Source: UMGS1002 sp050946195 (GTDB taxonomy: Bacteria; Bacillota; Clostridia; Oscillospirales; CAG-272). From it: 50,221 bases of DNA. Positions 24,792 through 34,059 of this stretch are shown here, piece after piece; the first letter of the stretch is position 1, and each line of letters starts with the position of its first letter. The position numbers and the translations under genes are program-made. The DNA lies in contig JBMNUI010000006.1 in the NCBI GenBank assembly GCA_050946195.1, positions 1 to 50,221 of the forward strand, given 5' to 3'. The notes beneath the pieces were generated by a model. That model saw nothing but the letters and a program-made list of their open reading frames with translations, searched no databases and had not been told where the DNA came from.

Positions 24792-26232
24792 GCAAGCCGA
24801 CCTCGACCTGATAACCTTTGGCACCGGGGGCTGGCGGGCAATCATCGGTGAGACCTTTACCCGGGAGAATGTTGTCCGCGTCGCGGCCGGAGTCTGCGAG
24901 CTTGCCGCACGTGAAAAGCGAACAGGCAAACCGGTGGTCATCGGCTACGACCGCCGCTTTCTTTCGAACAGCGCCGCACGCTGGATTGCCGAGGTTTTCT
25001 GCGCGCACGGATTTCATGTGCTTTTCATGAAGCGCAGCGCCCCGACCCCGCTTGTCATGTTCCTTGTAAAGGACATGGAGCTTGATTACGGAATAGAGGT
25101 AACCGCAAGTCATAACCCGCCGTATTACAACGGAATCAAGCTCATAGTCCGCGAGGGGCGCGACGCACCGGTTGAGACAACCCGGCAGCTTGAAGAGATA
25201 ATTGCCGAAATCCGTGCCGGACGCGTACCCCGGATTCCCTTTAACGAATGTGTCGAAAAGGGCCTCGTCGAATATTTGAAGCACCCCTTCAACCGCTTTA
25301 TCGACAGCATTCTCTCAAAACTCGACATCGAAGCGATACGCGAACGCGACCTGCGGGTGCTCTTCAATCCGATGCACGGCTCGGGCACCTACCCGCTGAT
25401 GGCCATTTTATACACCACCCGCTGCACCGTAGACCTTGTCGGGGGCGAGAAGGACGCCTATTTCGGCGGACGCGACCCTGCCCCGAGCGGAAATACTCTC
25501 AAAGATTTCCGCGACAGCGTCGTGGCGGGCAAATATGACCTCGGCATTGCCTTTGACGGCGACGCCGACAGACTCGGCATTATCGACTCAAACGGAAGAT
25601 ACATCACGGCAAACGAAACTCTCTGCCTGCTTTATTATTACCTGCACGAGCACAAGGGCTGGCGCGGGCCGGTGGTGCGAAACGTGGCGACCACCCACAT
25701 GCTTGACAAAATCGCGGCTTCCTTCGGCGAGGTGTGCTACGAGGTGCCTGTCGGGTTCAAGTACGTTTCAGCCGCAATTGATAAATACGACGCCATGCTC
25801 GGCGGCGAATCCTCGGGCGGGCTGACAGTGCGGGGTCACATACATGGAAAAGACTCGATATATGCCGCCTCACTTTTTGTAGAAATGATATGCAAAACCG
25901 GCAGATCTCCCTCTGCGCTCATGGACGAGCTGACCTCCCGGTACGGCAGCCATGTGATGGTTGAGGACAACAGCAGTTTTCAGCCCGACGACCGCGGGCG
26001 GATAACCGACCTGATTATGACAAGCCGCTCCCTGCCGGATTTCGGAGACCGTCGGGTGAAACAGGTGTCGTATGCCGACGGCTTTAAGGTTGTGTTTGAA
26101 GACGATTCTTTCGTCCTCTGCCGATTTTCGGGCACCGAGCCGCTGCTCCGGGTCTGCGCCGAGGCGTCAAGCGAAGCAGAAGCCTCCAAACTGATATCAA
26201 TTTTCAAAAAATTTATTGCCGATATCACCTGA
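24778..26232 (+). CDS. Phosphoglucomutase/phosphomannomutase family protein
   Basis: A 484-residue alpha-D-phosphohexomutase that moves phosphate between C1 and C6 of a hexose. It has the phosphoserine loop TASHNPPYYNG (S111), the metal loop DGDADRLG (D260-G267), the sugar-specificity loop GGESSGG and a C-terminal phosphate-binding loop CRFSGTEPLLRV. Whether it acts on glucose, mannose or glucosamine phosphate cannot be decided. Overlap with nagB hints at amino-sugar metabolism, but the loops are not the classical GlmM ones. The ATG at 24778 follows AAGGAGG inside the end of nagB. Confidence 0.88.
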   Translation: MAQHEQADLDLITFGTGGWRAIIGETFTRENVVRVAAGVCELAAREKRTGKPVVIGYDRRFLSNSAARWIAEVFCAHGFHVLFMKRSAPTPLVMFLVKDMELDYGIEVTASHNPPYYNGIKLIVREGRDAPVETTRQLEEIIAEIRAGRVPRIPFNECVEKGLVEYLKHPFNRFIDSILSKLDIEAIRERDLRVLFNPMHGSGTYPLMAILYTTRCTVDLVGGEKDAYFGGRDPAPSGNTLKDFRDSVVAGKYDLGIAFDGDADRLGIIDSNGRYITANETLCLLYYYLHEHKGWRGPVVRNVATTHMLDKIAASFGEVCYEVPVGFKYVSAAIDKYDAMLGGESSGGLTVRGHIHGKDSIYAASLFVEMICKTGRSPSALMDELTSRYGSHVMVEDNSSFQPDDRGRITDLIMTSRSLPDFGDRRVKQVSYADGFKVVFEDDSFVLCRFSGTEPLLRVCAEASSEAEASKLISIFKKFIADIT

Positions 26233-26257
26233 CTTTTTCTGTGGGAAGTCCGCCACC

Positions 26258-26320
26258 GTACCCCCGCTTAAGGAACTTTTTTTAAAAAAGTTCCTTAAGT
26301 ATCCTCAAAAAACCTTATAC
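26258..26320 (-). repeat. Composite palindromic repeat, copy C (short, inverted)
   Basis: Contains the box GGTTTTTTGAGGATAC (26314-26299 on minus), a perfect 31-bp A/T palindrome with TTAAGGAACTTTT arms (26298-26268) and GCGGGGGTAC (26267-26258). The G/C hairpin modules are missing. It lies between the convergent phosphohexomutase and pepD genes. Confidence 0.72.
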
Positions 26321-26389
26321 CTACTCACTAATACTACTTCTAATTCTGTGCCTTATTGTGCAAATTTGGATGATGTGCATTAAAGACGT

Positions 26390-26434
26390 GGCTGCCGCAA
26401 ATCAATGTCGATTTACGGCAGCCCTCTTTTATTT
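26390..26434 (+). terminator. Terminator after the phosphohexomutase
   Basis: GGCTGCCG (26390-26397) pairs with CGGCAGCC (26416-26423), with further inner pairing AAATC/GATTT, followed by CTCTTTTATTT. The T-rich tract overlaps the 3' end of pepD on the other strand. Confidence 0.75.
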
Positions 26435-27865
26435 CTCCAGAATTCCGGTTACTATCTGCCAGAAACGTTCATAACTCGGAAGGTTGAGCGCCTCGTCTGG
26501 AGTATGGATGTTTTTGATTGTCGGGCCGATGGATATGATGTCCATATCGGGTACGGCGGCCTTAATAATTCCGCATTCAAGCCCCGCGTGTATGGTCAAA
26601 ATTTGGGGCTCGCGGCCAAGCACCCGCCGGCAAACCTCGATATACTTGTCGCGCAGCGGCGAGACCGCATCAAATTTCCAGCCCGGATACCTTGAATGAT
26701 GTTCAGCCTCAGCGCCGCAAAGTCCGGCAAAGGCGCTCAGGTAGTCGCAGGAGACGTCAATCCTTGCCTCAAGCGACGAGCGCATGGATATGGCGAAGCA
26801 TACCTTATCGGCATGAGTTCGGACAATCCCGAGGTTGCGGGAATACTCGACCAGCCCCGGAATATTGCGGCTCATCTCAATGACACCGTTTGAGAAGGAG
26901 GCCAGCATGGCGGCCACCTTTTTTGTATCGGCAGCACTCATCATGAACTCCGGCAGCTCCCGACGGCTGCAGGCAAGCGAAAACCCCGAGTCCTCTCGGC
27001 TCAGCTCAGCCGGAATCTCGGAGGCAAACCGGGTAGCTACATCCTCGACCGCAGAGGCATCTGCCGCAGCCAGTACCGCTTCGCACTCGCGGGGGATAGC
27101 GTTTTCGGCAAGCCCTCCGTCAATACTGATTATATTGTAGTCTACCTCGCGCCGCAGGGCGAGAAGCAGCCGGCCCATGAGCTTGATTGCATTTGTGCGG
27201 CCGCGGCCTATGTCCATTCCCGAATGTCCGCCGGCAAGCCCGCCGAGTTTCAGCACCACCGCCTCACCGGTGGCCGGCACCGGCTCATACGGCAGCCTGA
27301 TATCGGTGCGGCAGCCGCCCGCACAGCCGACCACCGCCTGCCCCTCCCCCTCGCTGTCCAGATTAATCATGCGCCTTGCCGATATCAGCGAATAGTCAAA
27401 TCCGCCGGCGCCAATCAGCCCTATTTCCTCCTGCACCGTAAAGAGGCACTCGATCGCCGGGTGTTCTTCTCCTCCGTCAAGCAGCGCCAGCATGAGCGCA
27501 ACCGCCACTCCGTTGTCGGCTCCGAGTGTGGTTCCCCGCGCCCGCAGCCAGTCGCCCTCAATGTAGAGCTCGAGCGGGTCATAAAGAAAATCATGGCGGG
27601 TGCCCGAGTTTTTCTCGCAAACCATGTCGGTATGCCCCTGAAGCAGCACTGCTGGCTCCTTTTCGTATCCGGCTGTCGCCGGGGCTTTGATCAGCACATT
27701 GTGAAGCTTGTCACGGTAGCAAAAAAGCCCGCGCTCGCCGGCGAATTTTTCAAGATAATCGGCGATTTTCGCCTCGTTTTTCGAGCCGCGCGGGATTGCG
27801 GAGATTTCCTCAAAAAAGCGGAACAGCGCTTCGGGTTTATAGCCGTCTGTCAAATACTTACTCAC
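26429..27865 (-). CDS. pepD: Aminoacyl-histidine dipeptidase (M20 family, PepD)
   Basis: A 478-residue cytosolic zinc dipeptidase acting on Xaa-His and other dipeptides. Metal-binding and catalytic residues are in LLQGHTDMVCEKN, TLGADNGVAVALMLA and FTVQEEIGLIGAGGFD, with a further Asp in INLDSEGEG and a late His in IKNIHTPDEAL. The start is set at the GTG at 27865, eight nucleotides after an AAGGAG box; a TTG seven codons upstream would overlap that box. It follows mreB by 42 bp and is probably co-transcribed with it, although no functional link is known. Confidence 0.9.
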   Translation of the reverse strand: MSKYLTDGYKPEALFRFFEEISAIPRGSKNEAKIADYLEKFAGERGLFCYRDKLHNVLIKAPATAGYEKEPAVLLQGHTDMVCEKNSGTRHDFLYDPLELYIEGDWLRARGTTLGADNGVAVALMLALLDGGEEHPAIECLFTVQEEIGLIGAGGFDYSLISARRMINLDSEGEGQAVVGCAGGCRTDIRLPYEPVPATGEAVVLKLGGLAGGHSGMDIGRGRTNAIKLMGRLLLALRREVDYNIISIDGGLAENAIPRECEAVLAAADASAVEDVATRFASEIPAELSREDSGFSLACSRRELPEFMMSAADTKKVAAMLASFSNGVIEMSRNIPGLVEYSRNLGIVRTHADKVCFAISMRSSLEARIDVSCDYLSAFAGLCGAEAEHHSRYPGWKFDAVSPLRDKYIEVCRRVLGREPQILTIHAGLECGIIKAAVPDMDIISIGPTIKNIHTPDEALNLPSYERFWQIVTGILEK

Positions 27866-27907
27866 AAAATCATCTCCTTGCTGCAAACAGCCTTTCGGCT
27901 TTTTTGT

Positions 27908-28960
27908 CTATGAAATCGGAAGGGCGTCCTCGGCATTCTCCCGTTCCTGCCAGAAGGCCAGCTTTGAGAGCGATTTGCCGGTCCCGGTCACCACACAGAG
28001 CATGGTGTCCTTGGCAAGGTGGGCTTTAATTCCGGTGACGTCGGTTATCAAGAGGTCAAGCCCCGCAAGCAGGCTGCCGCCGCCGGTCATTGTGATCCCG
28101 TTGTTTATGATGTCGGGCACAAGCTGGGGGGGCGTGCGCTCAACCACCCTGCAGAGCGCCTCAAGTATCGCCGATATCGGCTCCATCATCGCCTCAAGCA
28201 TTTCCTTGGAGCTAATCGTTATCTCCTTCGGCAGACCTTCCTTCATACAGCGGCCGCGCACCTTCATGGTCTTAGAATTTTTATGTTCGTAGACCGCGCC
28301 GATTCGGATTTTTATCTGCTCTGCAGTACGCTCGCCGATATGTACCGCGTATTTTTTCTGGATATACGAGACAATTGCCTCGTCAAACTGGTATCCGGCA
28401 ACCCGGATTGATTCGGACACCACAATACCGCCGAGCGACACCACCGCAATATCTGTCACCCCGCCGCCTATGTCCAGAATCAGGTGCCCTTCGGGGGCGT
28501 TGACATTCAGCCCGGCGCCGATTGCCGCCGCCACCGGCTCGTCAATCAGCCTGACCATCCTTGCTCCTGCCTCGAGCGCCGCGTCCATGACCGCCCTTTT
28601 CTCGACGTCTGATACCCCGCCCGGGGTACATATCATCACCCGCGGCCTGAAAAACATATCGCCGCAGGCCCGTCGGATGAAGTACTGGAGCATTCTGAGC
28701 GTCACTTCGTACTGCGCGACGACACCGTTTTTCAGCGGCCGTAAGGTTTTTATGTGTTCGGGGGTGCGGCCCATCATAGCTTGCGCCGCGCGCCCGACCT
28801 TTATTATCTTATCGGCCTCGATGTCGATTGCGACCACCGAAGGCTCGCTGAGCACAATCCCCTTATCCTCGACATAGACAAGCACATTCGCCGTTCCGAG
28901 ATCGATGCCGATATCCTTGCTGTCAAATTTGCGTGCAAGTTCCCGGATTTTTTTTATCAT
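27908..28960 (-). CDS. mreB: Rod-shape protein MreB/Mbl
   Basis: Bacterial actin homologue of about 350 residues that forms membrane-bound filaments guiding lateral wall synthesis. The ATPase motifs are clear: DIGIDLGTANVLVYV (phosphate 1), ICTPGGVSDVEKRAV, DIGGGVTDIAVVSLGG (phosphate 2) and ITMTGGGSLLAGLD (adenosine). I chose ATG 28960 (MIKKIRELAR) because the promoter's -10 lies at 29026-29031, inside the longest possible frame. mreC and mreD are not adjacent, which is common for Mbl or MreBH paralogues; which paralogue this is cannot be told. Confidence 0.92.
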   Translation of the reverse strand: MIKKIRELARKFDSKDIGIDLGTANVLVYVEDKGIVLSEPSVVAIDIEADKIIKVGRAAQAMMGRTPEHIKTLRPLKNGVVAQYEVTLRMLQYFIRRACGDMFFRPRVMICTPGGVSDVEKRAVMDAALEAGARMVRLIDEPVAAAIGAGLNVNAPEGHLILDIGGGVTDIAVVSLGGIVVSESIRVAGYQFDEAIVSYIQKKYAVHIGERTAEQIKIRIGAVYEHKNSKTMKVRGRCMKEGLPKEITISSKEMLEAMMEPISAILEALCRVVERTPPQLVPDIINNGITMTGGGSLLAGLDLLITDVTGIKAHLAKDTMLCVVTGTGKSLSKLAFWQERENAEDALPIS

Positions 28961-29025
28961 CTCGACGCTTGCCTTTCCGAAGTTTTGCGTTTTGCCGCTT
29001 GTGACGGCAGAGTACCGCAGTTTCA

Positions 29026-29054
29026 ATTATACTATAAAATGGTGCAAAAAGCAA
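29026..29054 (-). promoter_or_regulatory. Sigma-A promoter of mreB-pepD
   Basis: Minus strand TTGCTT (29054-29049), 17-bp spacer, TATAAT (29031-29026). It places transcription start near 29020, leaving a leader of about 60 nt before the mreB ATG. Confidence 0.7.
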
Positions 29055-29157
29055 TCTGGTTTTTGGGAGTTATGGTGCATCTGTACACAACTTTTTGCGA
29101 CCTGCGGCTGCCCGCACATCCCCTTTCCCGGTCAGCCTGTGTACTTATGGAAGCAAG

Positions 29158-29273
29158 GCGCGGGATGTGGGACCCGCGCCTGCTTTGTCAGCGATTTGGT
29201 TTGAAGTTTTTGGGGATTCTCAAGACCCTTTTCAAAAAGTTCCTTGAGCGGGGGTTCGAGGGCGGAGCCCCCG
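29158..29273 (+). repeat. Composite palindromic repeat, copy D
   Basis: Modules in order: GCGCGGGATGTGGG hairpin (29158-29180), AAGTTTTTGGGGATTC box (29204-29219), A/T palindrome TCAAGAC...GTTCCTTGA (29220-29247, degenerate left arm) and GCGGGGGTT with a G/C hairpin GGGCGGAGCCCCCG (29248-29273). It lies between the 3' end of comF and the upstream side of the mreB promoter. Confidence 0.72.
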
Positions 29274-29284
29274 TAGCAACCCTA

Positions 29285-30043
29285 TTAATCTACCCCGCGG
29301 GGTTTTCTCACGGCCACCGCAATGCAGGCGCCGATAACGAGCTGCACCCCGGCGAGGCGCAACAGGTCCGCACAGGCCGAGAATGTGGCGCCGGTGGTCA
29401 CCACGTCGTCGATGAGTATCACCCGTTTCCCGGCCGCCTGCCGCCCGGCTTTGGTCAAGCGTACCGCCTGACCGGCATTCTGCAGCCGCTCGGCTGCCGT
29501 CAGATGTTTTTGTTCGCGCTCAAAAATAAAGCGCCGGCGTAAAAGCAATGTTTCAAACTCAGCGCCGCCCAGCGCCGCAAGGCTTTTGGCAAGCTGCTCG
29601 GCCTGGTCAAACCCATGCTCCCGCACAGCGCTCCGCCGCCTGGGACAGAAGGTTACCGTCATGTCAGCCATGTCGAGCTCGAATTCATCGAGTCTGTTTT
29701 GTATCGGCAGCAAAAGCTGCGAGGCGAAGAAGTCAAATGCGTCGGCATCCTTTATCCGCTTTAGGTTGTTGGTTGCCCTGTTCACCGTGCTCTCGGGGCG
29801 GTCGGAGTCGTAGGAGACCAGCCGGACAAGCCCGGCACAGCCGGCGTTCCGGATCATGTCGGGCATGCAGCGGCAGTCAATCATCGCGCGCCGGCAGTCG
29901 GGGCAGCGCACCAGCTTCTCAAGCTCCCATTCGCCCCGACAGTCACGGCAAAGCGCCTGCTCGCCCCCCGCTCCGTCAAAGGGCACAAGGCAGCGGCAGG
30001 CTGCGCAGCGCGGCGGAAAAATAAGCTTTTTCAAAATGCCCAT
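29285..30043 (-). CDS. comF: ComF family phosphoribosyltransferase-like protein
   Basis: A 252-residue ComF protein, associated with DNA uptake and processing of incoming single strands in competent Gram-positives. The N-terminus has zinc-ribbon cysteines (CAACRC, CRDC, CPDC and then CRC) and the C-terminal half is a PRTase fold with the PRPP motif VILIDDVVTTGATFSAC and FCPRRRSAVREHGFDQAEQLA. It follows recD2 by 22 bp, so both are probably on one transcript. Whether the organism is naturally competent cannot be judged here. Confidence 0.9.
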   Translation of the reverse strand: MGILKKLIFPPRCAACRCLVPFDGAGGEQALCRDCRGEWELEKLVRCPDCRRAMIDCRCMPDMIRNAGCAGLVRLVSYDSDRPESTVNRATNNLKRIKDADAFDFFASQLLLPIQNRLDEFELDMADMTVTFCPRRRSAVREHGFDQAEQLAKSLAALGGAEFETLLLRRRFIFEREQKHLTAAERLQNAGQAVRLTKAGRQAAGKRVILIDDVVTTGATFSACADLLRLAGVQLVIGACIAVAVRKPRGVD

Positions 30044-30065
30044 GCCGCCCTCCTTCTAGCCGGGA

Positions 30066-32327
30066 TTAATCCATCATCTCCTTTATTCTCTCGACAAGCC
30101 CGGTATATCTCATGGTCGTTCTGTTGTTGCCCACCATGGTTGCAATAATGTCCTCCCTGCCGACGATTATGACCATGCGCTGCGCTCGGGTTATCGCGGT
30201 GTAGAGCAAATTTCGGGTCAGCAGCATCGGCGGGGCGCTGCAGGCCGGCATTATCACGATAGGGTATTCGCTGCCCTGGCTTTTGTGAACGGTAATTGCG
30301 TTGGCGTACTCAAGGTCGTCGAGCAGCGAAAAGTTATATACGACAATCCGGTCGTCGAATTCTACCTCCATGCAGGAGCCCGATTTGCTGATTTTTCTGA
30401 TAACTCCGATGTCGCCGTTAAATACCCCGGTCCCGCGTATGCCGTTGCGCTCCCATTCGAGCTCGTAGTTGTTGCGCACCTGCATGACCCGGTCGCCGGT
30501 CCGGTAGGTTATGTCGCGGTAAACATACTCGTCCTTCTCGGGTGAGGGGGGATTAAGTGCGCTCTGAAGAAGAAGGTTTAAGTTCTCGGTCCCGGCCTCG
30601 CCCCGCCTTGAAGGCGCTATCACTTGAATATCGTTGAGCACCTCCTCGCCGTAGCTGCGGGGCAGCCGGTTTTTGTAAAGGTCGACTATCGTCTCGGCAA
30701 TTGAAGCGTCGCTGGCACGCGGCAGGAAAAAGAAATCATTGTCCTTCACACTCAGGTCGGGCATCTTCCCCGAATTCACGGCGTGCGCGTTGGTAACGAT
30801 AAGGCTCATCTCGGCCTGCCTGAATATCTCGTTGAGTCTGACGGTAGCGAATTTTCCAGAGCTGATAATATCCCGCAGCACGTTCCCCGCACCGACTGGC
30901 GGCAGCTGGTCGGCGTCGCCGATAAAAAGAATCCGTGCCCCGGGCTTTACTGCCCTGAGGAGAGCCGCGGTCAGCCAGTTGTCGAGCATCGAAGCCTCGT
31001 CGATGATAATCACATTCTCGTCGAGCAGGTCGTCCTCTCCCCGGCGGAACTCGGAGATCTCGCGCCCCTCGCCGACATACTCGGCCTCGAGCATCCGGTG
31101 TACGGTCTTGGCTTCCCTGCCGGTTGCCTCGGACATCCGCTTTGCCGCGCGCCCGGTCGGGGCGGCGAGCGCGACCTTCATGTCCATGCTCTCGAAAATA
31201 TCTATCAGCGCCCTGACAATCGTGGTCTTTCCGGTTCCGGGGCCGCCGGTCTGCACAAACACGCCGTTTCTCAGCGCGTCGGTAATAGCCTTTTTCTGCA
31301 TTTCGGCATAGACTATGCCGTTTTGCTTCTCCTCCTTTTGTATAAACAAGGAAATGTCGGCAACATCCACCGCGGGGCAGAGCCTGTCCAGCAGGGCCAG
31401 CTTCTTTGCTATGTACTCCTCACAATCATAGGCCGCCGGAAGATATATGAACCGCTCGCCGCAGCGTATATCCGAAATCAGCCGCCTTTCCCGGACAAGC
31501 TCTTCAAGCGCCGCGCGGCATTTTTCGGCCTCGCAGCCGAGCAACTCGGCCGCCGCGTAAATCAGCTTGTTGTCGGGCAGGCAGACATGTCCGTTCTGCA
31601 TTGAGTTGACGAGTAAAATATAGCGCAACCCGCTCCTTATACGGTTGGGCGAGTCGTGCGGGATACCGAGTTTTTCGGCCAGCCGGTCTGCGCGCTCAAA
31701 GCCGATACCCTCGATTTCCTCGCAGAGAAGATAGGGGTTCTTACGGGCGATTTCAACCGCCCCATTCCCCCAGCGCTTGTATATTTTCACGGTCAGCGCC
31801 GCGCCGAACCACTCGCGGAAAAAGAGCATGGCCTCGCGCATTCCCGATTTTTCCTTCAGCTCCTCGCTGGCGGCAAGTGCCACCTTAAGCGAGATGCCCT
31901 TCACCTGCGCGGCCAGCCATTCGGGGTGGTTTTCCATTATCTCGAAGGTATCCTCACCGAAGGTGTCGACAATCCGGCGGGCGAGCCTCGGGCCGATGCC
32001 CTTGATGGTACGCGAGGACAGGTAGCGCAGGATTGATTCGGTGTCGGCCGGCAGTTTGCGCTCATACTGCTCGACCCGAAACTGCCTTCCGTATTTGGGG
32101 CTGTGCACCCACCTACCGGTCAGTACAACCGAATCCCCCTCCGAGATGAAGGGGATTGTCCCGGTCGCGGTCACAAGTTCGTCGCCCTCGCATTCAAGGT
32201 CGAAGACGGCATATCCGGTTTCCCCGTTAGAATAAACGACCGATTCCACAGTGCCGGCAAGCCTGACGAGCCCGGCCTCGTCGGGCGTCTGGTCGAATAT
32301 GCTTAGGTGCCTGCCGTTCTTTGGCAT
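30066..32327 (-). CDS. recD2: ATP-dependent RecD2-like DNA helicase
   Basis: A 753-residue superfamily 1B 5'-3' helicase of the RecD2 type, found in bacteria that lack or do not pair it with RecBC. The N-terminal extension specific to RecD2 is present, including an OB-like region (residues 20-90) and a helix-hairpin-helix stretch TIKGIGPRLARRIVDTFG (107-124). Walker A is GGPGTGKTT (361-369), followed by VIIIDEASMLDNW (motif II) and a UvrD-like C-terminus with AITVHKSQGSEYP and LLYTAITRAQRMV. It lies 14 bp after a small membrane protein gene and 22 bp before comF. Confidence 0.95.
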   Translation of the reverse strand: MPKNGRHLSIFDQTPDEAGLVRLAGTVESVVYSNGETGYAVFDLECEGDELVTATGTIPFISEGDSVVLTGRWVHSPKYGRQFRVEQYERKLPADTESILRYLSSRTIKGIGPRLARRIVDTFGEDTFEIMENHPEWLAAQVKGISLKVALAASEELKEKSGMREAMLFFREWFGAALTVKIYKRWGNGAVEIARKNPYLLCEEIEGIGFERADRLAEKLGIPHDSPNRIRSGLRYILLVNSMQNGHVCLPDNKLIYAAAELLGCEAEKCRAALEELVRERRLISDIRCGERFIYLPAAYDCEEYIAKKLALLDRLCPAVDVADISLFIQKEEKQNGIVYAEMQKKAITDALRNGVFVQTGGPGTGKTTIVRALIDIFESMDMKVALAAPTGRAAKRMSEATGREAKTVHRMLEAEYVGEGREISEFRRGEDDLLDENVIIIDEASMLDNWLTAALLRAVKPGARILFIGDADQLPPVGAGNVLRDIISSGKFATVRLNEIFRQAEMSLIVTNAHAVNSGKMPDLSVKDNDFFFLPRASDASIAETIVDLYKNRLPRSYGEEVLNDIQVIAPSRRGEAGTENLNLLLQSALNPPSPEKDEYVYRDITYRTGDRVMQVRNNYELEWERNGIRGTGVFNGDIGVIRKISKSGSCMEVEFDDRIVVYNFSLLDDLEYANAITVHKSQGSEYPIVIMPACSAPPMLLTRNLLYTAITRAQRMVIIVGREDIIATMVGNNRTTMRYTGLVERIKEMMD

Positions 32328-32341
32328 CCGTCGTTCTCCTG

Positions 32342-32680
32342 TTATTCTATGTTTTTGTCCTGCTCCTCGTATGTTTTGGCCTGATAATCCGTAATGCGGA
32401 ATATTTTTACGCCGCCCTCGCGCAGCGCTCCTTCAAACTCGGGTGGCAGCGACACCTCGCCGCGCAGAAGCACAATTGTCTCACCTCTTTTGTGCCAGGA
32501 CGTGCGGGCGCGGTTGACAAGGCAGCCTATCTCGTCGGGGTCGGTCCCCGGGTCGCAGATGATTGCAACAGCATATTTGTCGCCAGCCAAAAAGGTTTCG
32601 GCTAAAAGCTTTATCAGGCTGCACACCCCGAAAACCGCAAAAACCGATATTAGAATCTCAATCAAAAGCTCGGTATCCAT
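32342..32680 (-). CDS. Small single-span membrane protein of unknown function
   Basis: A 112-residue protein with one N-terminal hydrophobic segment (residues 5-30, LLIEILISVFAVFGVCSLIK) and a cytoplasmic or external globular remainder containing alternating strand/helix pattern (YAVAIICDPGTDPDEIGCLV, GETIVLLRGEVSLP, GGVKIFRITD). I do not recognise a named family. The ATG is supported by a GGAGG site 8 nt upstream. It lies between metK and recD2, 14 bp from the latter, with no terminator seen on either side. Confidence 0.68.
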   Translation of the reverse strand: MDTELLIEILISVFAVFGVCSLIKLLAETFLAGDKYAVAIICDPGTDPDEIGCLVNRARTSWHKRGETIVLLRGEVSLPPEFEGALREGGVKIFRITDYQAKTYEEQDKNIE

Positions 32681-32779
32681 GGCGCATACCTCCCCGTATA
32701 ATGATATGCGCCGCCGGCAGACTTGGGCTATTGTCGAGGGTTCATTTGCCGGCTGTTTTCTTTTCGGTTCCTACCCTGA

Positions 32780-33958
32780 TTATAACAGTTCCTTAAGTTT
32801 CTCCGCAAGGTCGCGCCGCTCCCAGGGCAGGTCAAGGTCTTCCCTGCCCATGTGCCCGTAGGCTGCCAACTGTCGGTATACCGGGCGGCGCAGGTCAAAG
32901 CGCGAGATGATGGCCGCCGGGCGCAGGTCAAGGCAGCTCTTCAGCTTTTCGGATATTGCATCCTCGGGCACCACTCCGGTGCCGAAGGTGTCTATCATCA
33001 CCGACACCGGCCTAGCCACTCCTATGGCATAGGCAATCTGGACCTCGCACCTCTCGGCAAGCCCGGCCGCGACAATGTTTTTGGCGGCATAGCGCGCGGC
33101 ATATGCGCCCGAGCGGTCAACCTTTGTGGGGTCCTTGCCCGAGAAGGAGCCGCCGCCGTGGCGCGAATAGCCACCGTAGGTGTCTACGATTATCTTGCGC
33201 CCGGAAAGCCCGGTGTCTCCTACCGGCCCGCCGATCACAAACCTGCCGGTCGGGTTGATATATATTTTCGTATCACGGTCAAACATCTTTTGTGGAATTG
33301 TAGCCAGTATTACTTGTTCTGTGATATCGTTGTGCAGCTGTTTTTCGGCCACGTCGGGGCTATGCTGGGTAGATATGACCACGGTATCGACGCGCATAGG
33401 CCGGCCGTCCGAATACTCGACTGTGACCTGCGTTTTGCCGTCCGGGCGCAGGTAGGGCAGGGTTTTATTTTTCCTCACTTCTGCCATCCGCCGGGCGAGC
33501 CTGTGGGCAAGCGATATCGGCAGCGGCATAAGCTCGGGGGTCTCGGTGCAGGCAAAACCGAACATCATGCCCTGGTCTCCGGCGCCGATGTCAAAACCGT
33601 CGGTATCATAGCCGGCTCTGGCCTCATATGAGCGGTTAACCCCCATCGCAATATCAGGCGACTGACCGTGTATCGAGGTAATGACCGCGCAGTTATTGTA
33701 GTCAAAGCCGTATTCGGGGTTGTCGTATCCTATTGAGCGTATGGTCTCGCGCGCGACAGCCTGATAATCGACATTCGCGCTTGTGGTAATCTCCCCCATG
33801 AGCATGACCATGCCGGTGGTGCAGAAAGCTTCGCAGGCCACCCGCGCCATGCTGTCCTGCCGGAGTATCTCGTCGAGCACGGCATCGGAGATTAAATCGC
33901 AGATTTTATCAGGATGACCTTCGGTCACCGATTCTGATGTAAAGAGTGTCTTTTTCAT
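32780..33958 (-). CDS. metK: S-adenosylmethionine synthetase
   Basis: Makes S-adenosylmethionine from methionine and ATP. The 392-residue protein has SESVTEGHPDKICDLISDAV at the N-terminus, GAGDQGMMFG (ATP-binding hexapeptide region), GGPVGDTGLSGRKIIVDTYGG, GGGSFSGKDPTKVDRSGAYAA and the C-terminal FGTGVVPED region of the family. It is preceded by a complete SAM-I riboswitch with terminator (34024-34150), giving feedback control by its own product. The following small gene, recD2 and comF run in the same direction with no visible terminator after metK. Confidence 0.97.
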   Translation of the reverse strand: MKKTLFTSESVTEGHPDKICDLISDAVLDEILRQDSMARVACEAFCTTGMVMLMGEITTSANVDYQAVARETIRSIGYDNPEYGFDYNNCAVITSIHGQSPDIAMGVNRSYEARAGYDTDGFDIGAGDQGMMFGFACTETPELMPLPISLAHRLARRMAEVRKNKTLPYLRPDGKTQVTVEYSDGRPMRVDTVVISTQHSPDVAEKQLHNDITEQVILATIPQKMFDRDTKIYINPTGRFVIGGPVGDTGLSGRKIIVDTYGGYSRHGGGSFSGKDPTKVDRSGAYAARYAAKNIVAAGLAERCEVQIAYAIGVARPVSVMIDTFGTGVVPEDAISEKLKSCLDLRPAAIISRFDLRRPVYRQLAAYGHMGREDLDLPWERRDLAEKLKELL

Positions 33959-34023
33959 TCCTTTTTCCTTAATTATTTTGTTTTATGCCTTCAGATGCAT
34001 CATTGCCGAGTATGAAACACAGT

Positions 34024-34059
34024 CTAAAATTAAAGGCTCCGCACAGACAGACGGAGCCT
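34024..34059 (-). terminator. Regulated terminator of the SAM-I riboswitch
   Basis: On the minus strand AGGCTCCG (34059-34052) pairs with CGGAGCCT (34041-34034) and is followed by TTAATTTTA. It sits directly after the aptamer and about 65 bp before the metK ATG. Confidence 0.85.
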
